Assembly (NCBI RefSeq): GCF_022682495.2
Contig: NC_071399.1
Coordinates: 52,134,873 to 52,198,872, forward strand
From: Desmodus rotundus
Lineage: Eukaryota > Chordata > Mammalia > Chiroptera > Phyllostomidae
Length of the DNA stretch: 64,000 bases
Direction of reading: 5' to 3'
The notes under the pieces are model-generated. The model made no database searches, had not been told where the DNA came from, and saw only the letters and a list, made by a program, of their open reading frames with translations. The position numbers and the translations under genes were made by a program. Below are positions 1-11,348 of this stretch, piece after piece (position 1 is the stretch's first letter; the number at the start of each line of letters is the position of its first letter).

Positions 1-1516
1 CCCGAATAGCTGCAGCAATTTTGAGAAAGAAGAACAAAGCAGGGGGGATCATAATACCTGATATCAAACTGTATTGCAAGGCCACTGTAATCAAAACAGC
101 CTGGTACTGGCATAAAAACAGGCACATAGACAAATGGAAGAGAACAGAACAGAGAGCCCAAAAATAAACTCAAGTCTTTAAGGTCAATTAATATTTTACA
201 AAGGAGGCAGAAGCATAAAATGGAGCAAAAACAGCCTCTTCAACAGATGGTGTTGGGAGATCTGGACAGCTACGTGCAAAAAAATGAAACTCGATCACCA
301 ACTTACGCCATACACGAAAATAAACTCAACATGGATAAAAGACTTAAATATAAGTTGTAACACCATAAAAGTCCTTGAGGAAAACATTGGCAGGAAAATC
401 TCAGACATTCCACGCAGCAACATCCTCACAGACACATCCCCTAAAGCAAGGGACATAAAGGAAAGAATAAACTAATGGGACCTCATCAAAATAAAAAGCT
501 TCTGCATGGCTAAAGAAAACAACACCAAATTACAAAGAGAACCAACAGTATGGGAAAACGTATTTGCCAACGATACCTCAGACAAGGGCCTGATCTCCAA
601 AATATATAAAGAACTCAAATGACTCCACTCCAGGAAGACAAACAACCCAATTAAAAAATGGGCAAAGGACTTGAACAGACAATTCTTCAAGGAAGACATA
701 CAGAGGGCCCAGAGACATATGAAAAGATGCTCAGCATCACTGGCCATCAGAGAGATGCAAATTAAAACCACAATGAGGTACCATCTCACACCAGTCAGAG
801 TGGCCAACATAAACAAATCAACAAACAAATGTTGGAGAGGATGAGGAGCAAAGGGAATCCTAGTGCACTGTTGGTGGGAATGCAGACTGGTGAGGCCACT
901 GTGGAAAAGAATATGTAATTTCCTCAGAAAACTAAAAATGGAACTGCCCTTTGACCCAGCAATTCCGATGCTGGGATTATACCCTAAGATCCCTGAAACA
1001 CCAATCCAAAAGAACCTGTGCACCCCAATGTTCATAGCAGCACAATTTACAATAGCCAAGTACTGGAAGCAACCTAAGTGCCCATCAGCAAACAAGTGGA
1101 TCCAAAAACTATGGTACATTTACACAATGGAATTCTACACAGCAGAGAGAAAGAAGGAGCTTATACCCTTTGCAACAGCATGGATGAAACTGGAGAGCAT
1201 TATGCTAAGTGAAATAAGCCAGGCGGTGAGGGACAAATACCATATGATCTCACCTTTAACTGGAACATAATCAATAGAAGAAAAAAGAAAACAAAATATA
1301 ACCAGAGACACTGAAGTTAAGAACAATCTAACAATAGCCGGCGGGGGGGGGGGGCAGTGGGAAGAGGCGATTACAGGAACTACTATAAAGGACACTTGGA
1401 CAAAACCAGGGGGGAGGGTGGGGGAGGGAGGTGGTTTCAGCTGGGGTGGGGTGGAGGGATGGGGAGAAAAGGCGTGCAACTGTAATTGAATAAATATAAA
1501 AATTTTTTTAAAAAAG
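1..1516 (+). mobile_element. Young L1, 3' part, entering from the left window edge
   Basis: This is the C-terminal part of ORF2 plus the 3' UTR of an L1 of the same young subfamily as the intact copy at 20355-27088; position 3 aligns with 25552 of that copy and similarity is very high to the end. The 5' part lies outside the window. The 3' UTR (1271-1500) holds G-rich runs (about 1340-1356 and 1408-1470) and ends in an A-rich tail that abuts a half-L1 fragment. Confidence 0.93.
3..1270 (+). pseudogene. L1 ORF2 C-terminal fragment, frameshifted
   Basis: The segment corresponds to ORF2p downstream of the reverse transcriptase, including the C-terminal Cys/His region (around 863-900) and the usual C-terminal end at 1270. 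Compared with the intact copy a net 5-base insertion near 148-160 shifts the frame and brings a TAA at about 166. Reading resumes from 284 but stops again at 473-475 (AAA to TAA change), and other stops follow. It cannot make a working product. Confidence 0.9.
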
Positions 1517-2624
1517 AAAGATACCCAAAATGAAACAAAGCAAAATATTCAGGGAACCAACAGTGACAGGACCAAAACCAACACACAAAGCAATGATATG
1601 GAACAAAAGGAAGAAATAAACATGCAACCGGAACAGAATGAAGAGACAAGAATCCAAAAAAGTGAAGAGAGACGTAGAAACCTCTGGGACAACCTGAAAC
1701 ATTCCAATATCTGAATTATAGGGGTGTCAAAAGGAAAAGAACAATAGCAAGAAATTGAAAACTTATTTGAACAAATAAAGAAGGAAAACTTCCCCGATCT
1801 GGTAAAGGAAATAGACTTCCAGGAAGTCCAGGAAGCCCAGAGAGTCCCAAAGAAGTTGGACCCAAAGAGGAACACACCAAGGCACATCATCATTAAGTTA
1901 CCCCAGATTAAAGATAAAGAGATAATCATAAAAGCAGCAAAAGGAAAGGAAAGAGTTACCTACAAAGGAGTGGCCATGAGGCTATCAGCTGATTTCTCAA
2001 AAGAAACCTTGCAGGCAAGAAGGGGCTGGAAAGAAGTATTCCAAGTCATGAAAGGCAAGGACCTACTTCCAAGATTACTCTATCCAGCAAAGCTTTCATT
2101 TAGAGTGGAATGGTAGATAAAGTGCTTCTCAGATAAGGTCAAATTCAAGGAGTTTATCATCACCAAGCCTTTATTATATGAACTGTTAAAGGGACTTATC
2201 CAAGAAAAAGCAGATCAAAAATATGAACAGTAAAATGACAACAAACTCACAACTATCAACAAATGAACATAAAAGAAAAGACAAACAATGAAAACAAAAA
2301 CTAAGCAAACAACTAGAACCGGAACAATCAGAGAAATGGACATCACATGGAGAGATTTCAGTGGAGAGAGGGAAGGGAGGAACGGGGGGAGGGGAGGTAC
2401 AGTGAAGAAGAAGCATAACTGGTAGGCATAAAATAGACAGGGAGAGGTCAAAAATGGTATAGGAAACAGAGAACTCAAAGAACTTTTATATGTACAACCC
2501 ATGGGCATGAACTAAGGCGGGGGGGGGGATGCAGGGGGGTGGGAGGGTGCAGGGTGGAGGAGGGATAAAAGGGGAGAAATTGGGAAAACTGTACTAGCAT
2601 AATCAATAAAATATACTTTAAAAA
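1517..2624 (+). mobile_element. Half-L1 (HAL1-type) copy a, 5'-truncated
   Basis: It starts inside ORF1 and runs through the end of ORF1 into a half-L1 3' end. After the ORF1 stop only a short relic of the ORF2 start remains (about 2234-2265), joined directly to a G-rich 3' UTR ending in the 'cataatcaataaaatatac' signature (2598-2616) shared by all the half-L1 copies here. The 5' UTR and the first part of ORF1 are missing, either truncated or displaced by the L1 at 1-1516. Confidence 0.85.
1600..2200 (+). pseudogene. Half-L1 ORF1 remnant
   Basis: The translation shows the end of the coiled-coil, the RNA-recognition-motif region and the C-terminal domain of L1 ORF1p. The longest open part (1856-2116) carries the conserved 'SADFSKETLQARRGWK' block and the 'LLYPAKLSF' block. 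Stops interrupt it near 1712, 1746 and at 2114 (TGG W followed by TAG). Closest relatives in the window are the ORF1s at 11349-12179 and 54848-55546. Confidence 0.85.
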
Positions 2625-3325
2625 TACCAATGGTGTATTTTACAGAACTAGAACAGATAATCCCCAAATTTATATGGAACCACAAAAGACCCTGAATATC
2701 CACAGCAAACCTAAGAAAGAACAAATTAAAAGTACTCCAAAACCTGATATCAAACTTTAATACAAGGCCATAATAATCAAAATAGCATAGGTTGACATAA
2801 ACACAGATATATAGATCAATGGAATAGAATAGAGAGCCCAGAACTGAACCCATATCTATGTGATCCATTAATATTTGACAAAGGAGGCAAGAACATACAA
2901 TGGAGTAATGAGTCTATTCAATAAATGCTGCTGGGAAAATTGGACATATACATGAAAAAAAAAAGAAACTAAACCACCTTCTTACACCATATTCAAGAGT
3001 AAACTCACAATGGATTATAGACTTAAACGTAAGATTCAAAACCATAATACTCCTAGAAGAAAACATGCAGTAAAATCTTGGACATTTCTCTTAGCAATAT
3101 TTTTTTCTAATATATCTCCTTTGGCAAGAGAAACAAAAGAAAAAGTAAACAAATGGGACTGCGTCAAAATAAAATGGTTTTGCAGAGTAAAGAAAAAGAC
3201 CAACAAAATGAAAATACAATCTGCTGAATAGGAGAAGTATTTGCCAATGATATATTCAATAAGAGGTTCATATCAAAAAGTCATAAAGACTCAGAGAACC
3301 AAACACCAAAACAACAAAAAATCCC
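2625..3325 (+). mobile_element. Old L1 ORF2 fragment (part 1)
   Basis: Decayed ORF2 sequence that begins at the conserved 'P.(V/A)YFT..EQ...FIWN' region and runs to the 'NKWD..KIK.FC' region (3140-3190) and slightly beyond. It has many stops and is far more diverged than the L1 at 1-1516. It continues at 3596 after an inserted half-L1 tail. Roughly 430 bases of ORF2 are missing between the two parts. Confidence 0.82.
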
Positions 3326-3595
3326 ATTGAAAACTGAGCAGAGAGAGGGGGGAAAGGTACAGGGAATAAGCAGCGCAAATGGTAGGTAGAGAATACACGG
3401 TGGGGGTTGGGAGGGTAAGAATAGTATAGGAAATATAGAAGCCAAAGAACTTATATGTATGACCCATGGACATGAATTAAAGGGGGGGAATGTGGGTGGG
3501 AGGGGGTGTGCAAGGCAGAGGGGAATAAAGGGGAGAAAATGAGACAACAATAATAGTATCATCGATAAAATTTATTTTAAAAAATAAAAACAAAA
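3326..3595 (+). mobile_element. Half-L1 3' UTR fragment (copy e)
   Basis: The 270 bases follow the half-L1 3' UTR pattern step by step: a 'gggg(a)aaggtac' block, 'ggtaggtagag', 'aatagtataggaaat', 'aagaacttatatgta.gacccatggacatga', a G run, then a 'atc.ataaaat.tatttta' end with an A-rich tail. It interrupts the old L1 at 2625-4105 and replaced part of it. No clean duplication was seen. Confidence 0.72.
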
Positions 3596-4105
3596 AAGAT
3601 GAGTGGATTAGAAACCTGTGGTACATTTACTCAATGGAGTACTACCACTTGGCTATAAAAAAAAAGAAATCTTACCATTTGTGACAGCATAGATGAATCT
3701 AGAGAGTATTATGCTAAGTGAAATAAGTCAGGCGGAGAAGACAAATAACATATGATTTCACTTATTTGTGGAATCCAAAGAACAAAATAAACAAACAGAA
3801 TAGAAACAAACTTATAGAGAGAACTGACAGTTGTCAATGGTGAGGGGCTTTGGGGGGCTGGGTGAAAAAGGTGAAAGGATTAAGAAGTACAAATTGATAG
3901 TTGCAGAATAGTCACAGAGATACGAATTACAGCATAAGTAATATACTCAATAATATTGTTATAAATATGTACGGGGACAGGTGAGTACTTGAAACATTGG
4001 GGGGACCACTCTGTAAACTATATGAATTTCTAACCACTATGCTGTACATCTGAAACTAATACAGAATAATATTGTAAATTTTAATTGAAAAAAATTTTAA
4101 ATGTA
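3596..4105 (+). mobile_element. Old L1 3' end (part 2)
   Basis: It resumes at the ORF2 C-terminus ('DEWIRNLWYIYSMEYY'-like translation from 3600) and continues through the L1 3' UTR. The UTR has the 'gtacatctgaaactaatac' type ending near 4045-4065 followed by an A-rich tail, a pattern of older mammalian L1M-type elements. Confidence 0.8.
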
Positions 4106-5240
4106 AAGAAAAAACATTTCACATTCCTTAGTGTCCCGCACAGTCTAAGTTTCTCTTTAGGTATAGTCACCTCTCTCTTCATTGGCTCAGCCCAAGTTTC
4201 AAACATTTTCTGTTGGTGGAACAAGACTTGTCACTGATTCTCATGGCATAGATTTCCTACCAAATTTCCCCACCAATGTGAAGGGATGCATCTTTTCTAG
4301 ATGAGGTTAATGGAGACACTGTTTCTGTGCAGACCTCATGTTCAGTGCCTGAGCAAGATACAAGCTGGTATGCTAATGAATGCTAATTAGGGTGGATTAC
4401 AGTGTGGCCATCTGTCACATTAGTTTATTTCATTGCACCCCTCTGCTGGAAGGAATTTCACTTTCTTACTCTTGTGAAGATTATTTAATTTAAATATAGA
4501 ATTAAGAGATTGATATTTTATCTTTAGCTCACATCTCTATAATAATCATCATCATTATTCACACATATTTTGTGCCTTCTGTATCCTTTTAGGTAGCTGA
4601 ATGTCACCCTCTCAGAGAACATGAGAAATAACAGTGAGACCAATTAATAAATATTAAGAAAATACATGAAATATACATTCTTGCACAAATAAAGAATGAA
4701 ATACATAGAGACCTTATTGAAATGCTTGGCTGTGGATGCCCTGAATGGCTTCTGAATTGCCTGATGTCATTCTAAATTGGAATAAAAGCATGATTTTTAG
4801 TTGAATGAGTTATGTCTTTCAAAAGCCCTTGGGGAAAAATGACTATAATATAACTCTTGAGTCTCTGTGTTGGAAGGCTTTTTGCCAAGGAGATATTTTA
4901 AGTGCAGATGTCTATCCCTTCCAGTGATTTGAAAAGTGATTTCAATGTAACTGAAAGTATTTACTGAATTGTCAGGATATTAAAATAGGCCTCTTCCTGA
5001 TTCAGATATCAAAATGTGAGTTAATCCCTCTTCATATGTGGAATTTCAATACTCTTGGAACCCCCTTCAACTTTGAAATAGAAAGGATACAGAAAAAAAA
5101 ACGTTTTGAAGAAATTTCATCAAAGAGAATAATTACTGTGATAATTACCAAAAGTCCTCTTCTTCTAAGTTCCCCAGGAGGACTTTGGAGAGGTGCTATT
5201 TCCCTTACCTCAAGTCTCATGAGGAGGGCTTTCTGGGAAC
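4106..5240. other. Unrecognised AT-rich sequence
   Basis: I see no gene, RNA or repeat that I can name here. The small reading frames that overlap the right end belong to the mariner on the minus strand. Confidence 0.5.
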
Positions 5241-5242
5241 TA

Positions 5243-5792
5243 TTGGGTTGGCCAAAAAGTCCATACATTTTTTTCCATAAAACAAAAGACACGTTTTTCA
5301 TTTTCACCAATAACTTTATTGATTTGGATACTTTGAGTATGCTAGCTATCTCCCGTGTGGTATAATGTTGATTGTTCTCAATTAATGTCTCAATTTGATT
5401 GATATCAACTTCAACTGGTCTACCTGACCATGGAGCATCATCCAGTGAGAGATCTCCAGCATGAAACTTCACAAACTATTTTTGACATCTTCAATCAGTC
5501 ACAGCACTTTCTGCATAAACTGCACAAATCTTTTTTTGTGTTTCAGTTGCATTTTTACCTTTATTGAAATAATAAAGCATAATATGCCAAAATGTTGCTT
5601 ATTTTCTTCCATCTTCCATATTAAAGTGGCTACACAAAAATTCACCAATTTTGATGTTTTCTTTTAATGCACATTGATATGACAGTTGTCACAATATAGT
5701 CTAACAAAACTGTTTCAAATGAAGTTAAACACAACTAAGTGCTAGTAGAGCCATCTTACAGAAAAAACAAAGAAACTTTTTGGCCAACCGGA
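5243..5792 (-). mobile_element. Internally deleted mariner (Tc1/mariner) element
   Basis: A 550-base element with inverted ends: 5243-5260 reads TTGGGTTGGCCAAAAAGT, and the reverse complement of 5775-5792 reads TCCGGTTGGCCAAAAAGT. Each end is flanked by a TA dinucleotide (5241-5242, 5793-5794), the mariner target duplication. A full mariner is about 1.3 kb, so over half is missing. The transposase reads on the minus strand. Confidence 0.92.
5270..5620 (-). pseudogene. Mariner transposase N-terminal relic
   Basis: Minus-strand translation from an ATG near 5620 gives the mariner DNA-binding half: an 'ICAVYAESAVTD' stretch, then 'KFHAGDLSLDDAPWSGRPVEVD' spread over 5400-5470 (the conserved GRP linker), then 'TTREIASILKVSKS', the second helix-turn-helix. 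Shortly after that the frame runs into the terminal sequence ('FVLWKKMYGLFGQPN'). The DDD catalytic domain is deleted, and stops occur in the N-terminal part. It is non-functional. Confidence 0.85.
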
Positions 5793-6109
5793 TACTTAGA
5801 AAGTTAACCAGGTAGACCAGTGTCTGACCCATGTCTGGGATAGTTCAAGTTGCCTGTGACAGTGGTGGCTAGTAGCATCTACATTGCCATGGGCCTGTTG
5901 TCCCTGAGGTTTGAGGGGCAAAGAACTTGTCAGTGTTGCCTGTGGACTAGACTTGGGCCAGGCAGAAGACAGAGTAATTGTGAAGGTACTGTTTCCCAAT
6001 TGGAATCTCAGGTGGTCAAAGAAATTTTAATCTGTGTGGAGGTTTGCCATAAACTCCATAGCATAAAGTCTAAATTTTGGAAATTCAAGTTCTTTTTTAT
6101 CTTGTTCCT

Positions 6110-6490
6110 TTATTTTCTTTTACTTTTGTTTAATCATTTTTTTTTATTTTTCAATCATAGTTGACATACAATATTATATTAGCTTCAGGTGTACACCTTC
6201 ATGATTAGACAACTTACTAAGTGATCATCCCAATAAATCTCATGCCCATCTGACACCATATATAATTATTAGAATATTATTGACTATAGTCCCTATGCTG
6301 TACTTTACATCCCCATGACTATTCTGTAACTACCAACTTGTACTTCTTAATCCCTTCACTTCTTTCACCTCTCCCCCAAACCCCCTCCCATCTGGCAACT
6401 GTCTAATTGTTCCCTATAGCTATTAGTCTGTTTCCGTTCTTCTTGTAAGTTTATTTTGTTTTTTAGATTCAGTTTTTGGTGGATATGTAT
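6110..6490 (-). mobile_element. Old L1 3' UTR fragment
   Basis: The T-rich start, 'tagttgacatacaatattatatta' type block and 'cctcccatctggcaactg..ctaattgttc' block are the reverse complement of an old L1M-type 3' UTR. The fragment ends near the 'ttctt.taagtttattttgttttttagattc' block. Confidence 0.75.
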
Positions 6491-6494
6491 TTAT

Positions 6495-9020
6495 TTCCAA
6501 GATCTTTTTTTTAAACGTGTAAGAAGTAAGACCCATTGAGTGACTTCACCACGACCACAAGAAGTAAGGCTTAAAAACTAAAACATTGGGCAGAATTGCA
6601 GGCAGAATCACTGGGCGAGCTAACAGCTTGCAAATGTAGACCAAATCTGCATCAAAACTTGGTGTCCACAACTTTTCACCACCTCTTCATGTGCACAGGT
6701 AGCTTGGATGTCCTTTAACAAAAGGCAGGTCCTGAGCACAGTCTAACAGAATAGAATGTACAAAGGTGGTACTCACTTACCTTTGCCTCAGGGTGTGTTT
6801 TATCATGTTTAGTTAAGAAATGTGATAGATTTGTTTTGATTCTATGTTTATGATGAATGGGGGGGCACCACTTGTTAGGTCTAATTTTTGGACCTGGATG
6901 CCTGAAGCACTCTGATTGAAGTGGCATAAAATATAAGATGGAAAATTATGACCTCTTTTTATATGTAAGAGTGCCATTGTTGTCGCAACAAAACTGCATT
7001 ATATCCCACAAAAGAATGCACTTCACAATTGCCCAGTCTGAGTGAAAAAGGAGCCAGAAAGGCAAACCCACCAAAGCCGCACTGACCAATTTAAACATCC
7101 ACTTCTTACAATAATAGGTTTCCAAAAGAAAGGCAAATCACGTTTTAACTTCTACTCATAGACAGACACTGCATTTTGCAAATTTACAACATTAGAATCA
7201 ATCTTGAGAGATCCAAAGACTCAAAATTCATAAATCGATTCCTTTCATCATTTATGTTCCATATTCCTACACTTTTTCCTTTTTGCATCACAATATTTAG
7301 ATTTGAAACAAGATTCCCTGATCATCCATCTGGCCTTTGCTAAACAGAAGGAGAGCTGGCAGAGAAGGTAAAGAAATCTGATTTTCCAAAACAGAACACT
7401 CTTTTATTCATAGGCAGTATGCCTTCTGGGAATAGCTAGATATAATTTTTTTAAATCCTAAATATGAAATCTGGAGGAATTCTAATAGTAGTAAATAAAT
7501 AAATGAATGAATGAATTCTTCACTATGTCATACAGACTTTCCCTTTGGTTTTATAAGCATTTCCATTGTGAGTACTTGCTGTCTCACTATTAAAATTCTG
7601 CCTCTTTCTCCTAGTTCCCTGATTTTTCTTTTCTATTGGTGATTTTTATTTTCTTCTCCATATAATAAACACATTTCTTTTCTCTGTCCATCACTCCCTC
7701 CACTCCAAGATGCTGTTTTGAAAGAGGAAGGCAGAACCTCTGCACATACCTTTCCATTCTGGGAAGTGTGAAATGCATGTTCTCCTCACTCAGAGCCAGC
7801 AGAATTGCCCCTGGTAGAAATAGGGAGGGGACAAGGTATACATTTCATGACTGGCTACTCATCAAGCTGACCTCTAGGCTGTGACCACATTAACCTATAT
7901 GTAAATTTTTGCAAGGCCAGGCCAGTCAAAAACAATAACAGACATCCTGAGGTGGTTTTATATTTTGCTGATCCTTAGTTGCTTTCATTTTTCTTTAACT
8001 TGACAGAAATCCATGCAAATGGGAAGGCACTTGCCAGCTTCATGATTTATTACTTGGTCTTTGCAGAATCCCTACATTTTATTTGAATATTCACTATCAT
8101 ATCCAAGTGGTGCCCACTGCTTTGTATCTTGAATGCAGAAATCTTTACTGCACTAACTGAGACATATTATTCACCACTCTGGAGGTAGCAGAAGGATTGA
8201 TTTATCCAAATACGTACTGCTTACCCAGCAGCTGCTGGATTCAGAATCATTTGCTTAGAAAATCCATCAGAATTAAAGAGCAAATTTCAAAATAAATTGT
8301 TACTATTTTCATCTGCAGCCTGGATGCTTACACTGTGGGAAGTACAAAGATCCTTTTCCCTAAACATTTCTTTGAACCTGTTCTTAGTAACAACACTTAT
8401 GTAAGCAAATGCCTCAGGTGTTCTTCTAGTGACCGCAGCTGTTGTTTGACCTCATGATGTTGAGGTGCCTTTTAACCTCCTCTGATTTATGTTAAAAATA
8501 AGTTGGCTCATCAGAAGTAGTCCGAACTCATGCATCTAGCTCTGAGGAGCAAACAACTTAGAAATACAAAAAAATGGCTCCTCAGCCATCTGGCAGAACA
8601 CTGGTCAGAGCCTGGCCCCTCTCCTACAAAGTGAGGCTGACCTCCTGGGAAGCATCCCCAGGACGTGGACTGTCCTTGCTGGAAATGTTGAGCAGCTCCT
8701 GTCTCTTGGTCCTTTCAACTATGTATCCCATCCAAAGCATCCTTCAAGTTGATCATTATTATCAGGTCTATGTAATAGAAGCATACAAGATTCAGAAAGG
8801 ATGTCACCTTCAGCACTTTGGTGGCAAATACAAAACTGAATGGTCAGAAGTCTTCTTAACCCAATCTCATTGCTAGCTAATGGTGAGTCATGTTGCTTCC
8901 CTCGACTTCATATAAATATTTTTTTCTGAATTGTTCCAAAATGATTTTCCTTCAATAGCTTATCAATTTCATTATAATCTTGACCTCAACCTCATCCACC
9001 CTCTTTTCTTAATTAGATGC
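6495..9020. other. Unrecognised sequence
   Basis: About 2.5 kb without a feature I can name. It contains a short TAAA/TGAA-type repeat (about 7492-7515). A 100-codon open frame at 8574-8876 has no recognisable domain, no homologue I know and no splice-site context, so I do not call it a gene. Confidence 0.5.
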
Positions 9021-9024
9021 AAAT

Positions 9025-9365
9025 AGTGTAGCCTTGTAGTTAAGGCCCGACAGCTTTCGAGTGGGATTCCTTGGATAATTTTGTCTCTGCCATTTGCCCA
9101 CTGTGTGACTTTGGGCACATCATCAGGTTAAACCATATGAGATTGCCATATCTGTTGGTCAAAACAGGTCAAATATTATCAATTTCTTTTGATTCGACCT
9201 TAATTTCTATAAATTTTAGTTTTCTCCACTGGAAAAAGAGGTAAAACAGAAAAACCTAGGGTGTGGAATTACTATGAAAATCAAATGAGATACCTGTCAA
9301 GACTTAGTATAGTACTTGGCACCAAGTACGTGTTGGATGTTTTTATTATGGACAGTAGGGACATT
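9025..9365 (+). repeat. MIR SINE
   Basis: It follows the MIR order: 'tagtt.aaggc' start, 'ctctgccatttgcccactgtgtgactttgggca', 'ttctccactggaaaa.gaggtaaaac', then 'atcaaatgaga', 'tagtacttggcaccaagta.gtgt'. About 80 extra bases sit in the middle (around 9128-9210), which may be a small insertion or diverged sequence. Confidence 0.8.
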
Positions 9366-9369
9366 AATT

Positions 9370-9946
9370 AGGAGTCATTATTTTAGATGTGCCTGACTTC
9401 AGTAGAGTCTAATGATGCAGTCACTGCAGTTAGATTTTGTTGTTCCTGGCAACTGAGCTATTTTTCAATATTGGTAATGTTGGTAACACTAAAAATCTGA
9501 AATCTGAATTATAAGCTATACCCAGATAGTTCAATGCTGAGTTAAAATTTTAAATCAAACAAATGTGCCATCATATACCCTGCAGAGTGGGAATAGAAGG
9601 CTGTCCCTGTGTCTTATCTTCATCCTTCCTGCCATAGAAAAAGTTCAACCATGTCTTTAGCAAGGTCAAAACAAAAGCCAGTATTCAAAGTTTCTGTTTC
9701 AAAATAAAGCTTAGTCCTTTGGAACCCACAGGTGGCTGCTAAATGGTCCCATCTGGTAGCTTAACACTGTTCCCAGCTGTGCTGCCATATGCAGGGTCCT
9801 ACCTGGAGCCTGTGTTTGGACTCTACATGGCTGCTGGCCAGACCCACATGATTATGGAGAGAGTGCATTAATGCATGAGATGAGCATGGGTTCCAGGAGA
9901 GAGATAGCTCTTCTTTGTTCTCTTTGGATTATAATATCTTAAGCTT
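9370..9946. other. Unrecognised sequence
   Basis: No supported feature between the MIR and the half-L1 target site. Confidence 0.5.
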
Positions 9947-9963
9947 AGAAAGGAGCTTTCTCA
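9947..9963 (+). repeat. Target-site duplication, left, of half-L1 copy b
   Basis: AGAAAGGAGCTTTCTCA here matches AGAAGGGAGTTTTTTCA at 12606-12622 at 14 of 17 positions, all differences being transitions. They sit exactly before the first 5' UTR and directly after the A-rich tail, which suggests that 9964-12605 went in as one unit. Confidence 0.62.
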
Positions 9964-10469
9964 GTTACAGGAGTTCCAGGCAAGATGGAGGCATAGGTAG
10001 AAACCCTTCACTTCCTCACACAACCAAAAGGAGGACAACCACCAATCTAAAATGAATAAACAACCAGAAGTGCCAGAAAATCAAACTGCATGGAACTCCA
10101 ACAACCACGGAATTAAAGAAACAAACAGAATAACCAGACCGGTAACGCTGAGGACAGAGAGAAACCTTGGTGAGGGGGCGGACCATGGGGGTGGCAGGCT
10201 ACGCTGGAGGGACTGACTTAAGGGGAAACTGAGACTCAGAGGTGGCTGTGGGGCAGTTGCCTTGATGGGAGAAACTCTTGGTCTCACAGGAGATTTCTTT
10301 GAAAAGTGCACTACAGACCAGCCAGTGAGCTACACTGTTCCCTCTCTGGCCCCTCCCCCACAGGCAGCACCACAACACAGCAAGGAGGTTTGCTCTGCCT
10401 GGGTGAATATCTAAGGCCCCATCCCCCTACAACTTAACAGGGACCCCGAACAAAGAAATAGGGCCCAAA

Positions 10470-10568
10470 TGAAAGACCAGAGCAAAGCTTCAGAAAAAGA
10501 GCTAACAACGAGGATATAGCCAACCTACCTGATGGAGAATTTAAAGCCCCGGTAATCAAAATGTTTAC
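10470..10568 (+). pseudogene. ORF1 N-terminal stub of unit A
   Basis: The frame from the ATG at about 10470 matches the start of half-L1 ORF1 ('KAQM..., then IANLPDGEFKAPVIK' after a one-base frameshift). It is cut off where the second 5' UTR begins. It marks unit A as a genuine L1/half-L1 5' end rather than a chance promoter. Confidence 0.7.
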
Positions 10569-11320
10569 AGAGAGAACCTAGATGGCGGCATAGGTAGACA
10601 CACTGCGCCTCCTCGCACAACCAGAACTGACAGAAAATCTAATGACAAGGAAGTCCAACACCAAGGAGATAAGAAATAAACATTCATCCAGACCAGTAGG
10701 AGGGGCGGAGACGGGCAGCTGGGGTGGAGAGGATTCACAGTGCCATGGCGGGACCAAGACTGGCGGAGTGTGGGACGAACGGGGCAGGCAGTCTGACCAC
10801 TAGCAGACCCTGCGGACCCACATTCACGCAGATAAACCGAGAGGGCCAGACTCAGAGTGGCGAAGAATGGGGCAGGCAGAGTGGCGGGTAGCACGCCCCC
10901 CCCCCCCGCCCCACATTCGCACAAAGATAAACCGGGAGGAACTGCGGGGAGTGAAGCAGACTGTGTAACCCAGGGCTCCAGCCCGGGGAAATAAAGCTTC
11001 AAACCTCTGACTGAAAACACCTGTGGGGGTTGGGGAGGCAGCAAGAGAAACTCCCAGCCTCACAGGAGAGGTCATGGGAGAGACTCACAGGGGCCTAGAG
11101 CATGCACAAGCCCACCCACTCGGGAATCAGCACCAGAGGGGCCCAATTTGATTGTGGGTAGCAGAGGGAGTGACTGAAATCCAGCAGAGAGTGGAGCGGG
11201 CGGCACTACTCCCTCTCGACCCCTCCCCCACATACAGCATCACAGAGCAGCGACCAGTGTTACCCCACCCCAGGGAATACCTAAAGCTCCACCCCTTTAA
11301 GTGACAGAAGTACCAAGACC

Positions 11321-11341
11321 AAAAAAAAAAAAAAAAAAAAA
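11321..11341 (+). repeat. A-run just upstream of half-L1 ORF1
   Basis: 21 consecutive A bases end 7 bases before the ORF1 ATG at 11349. Copy d at 54479-56320 has a longer A-run in the same place, so it is a family feature and not an A-tail of an insertion. Confidence 0.85.
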
Positions 11342-11348
11342 GGCCCAA

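Noticed and set aside
472..1119. 215-codon minus-strand open frame
   Set aside because: Antisense of L1 ORF2; the same shadow frames recur over every ORF2 copy (25839-26603, 61230-61619).
1517..2640. Target-site duplication around half-L1 copy a ('atacccaaaatg' and 'ataccaatg')
   Set aside because: Needs gaps to align and the right side is ordinary old L1 ORF2 sequence; not convincing.
8574..8876. 100-codon frame starting in an A-rich context
   Set aside because: No recognisable domain, no homologue that I know, no splice or promoter context.
11301..11348. Upstream extension of half-L1 ORF1 through a Lys run
   Set aside because: It is the translated A-run; copy d places the natural start after that run.
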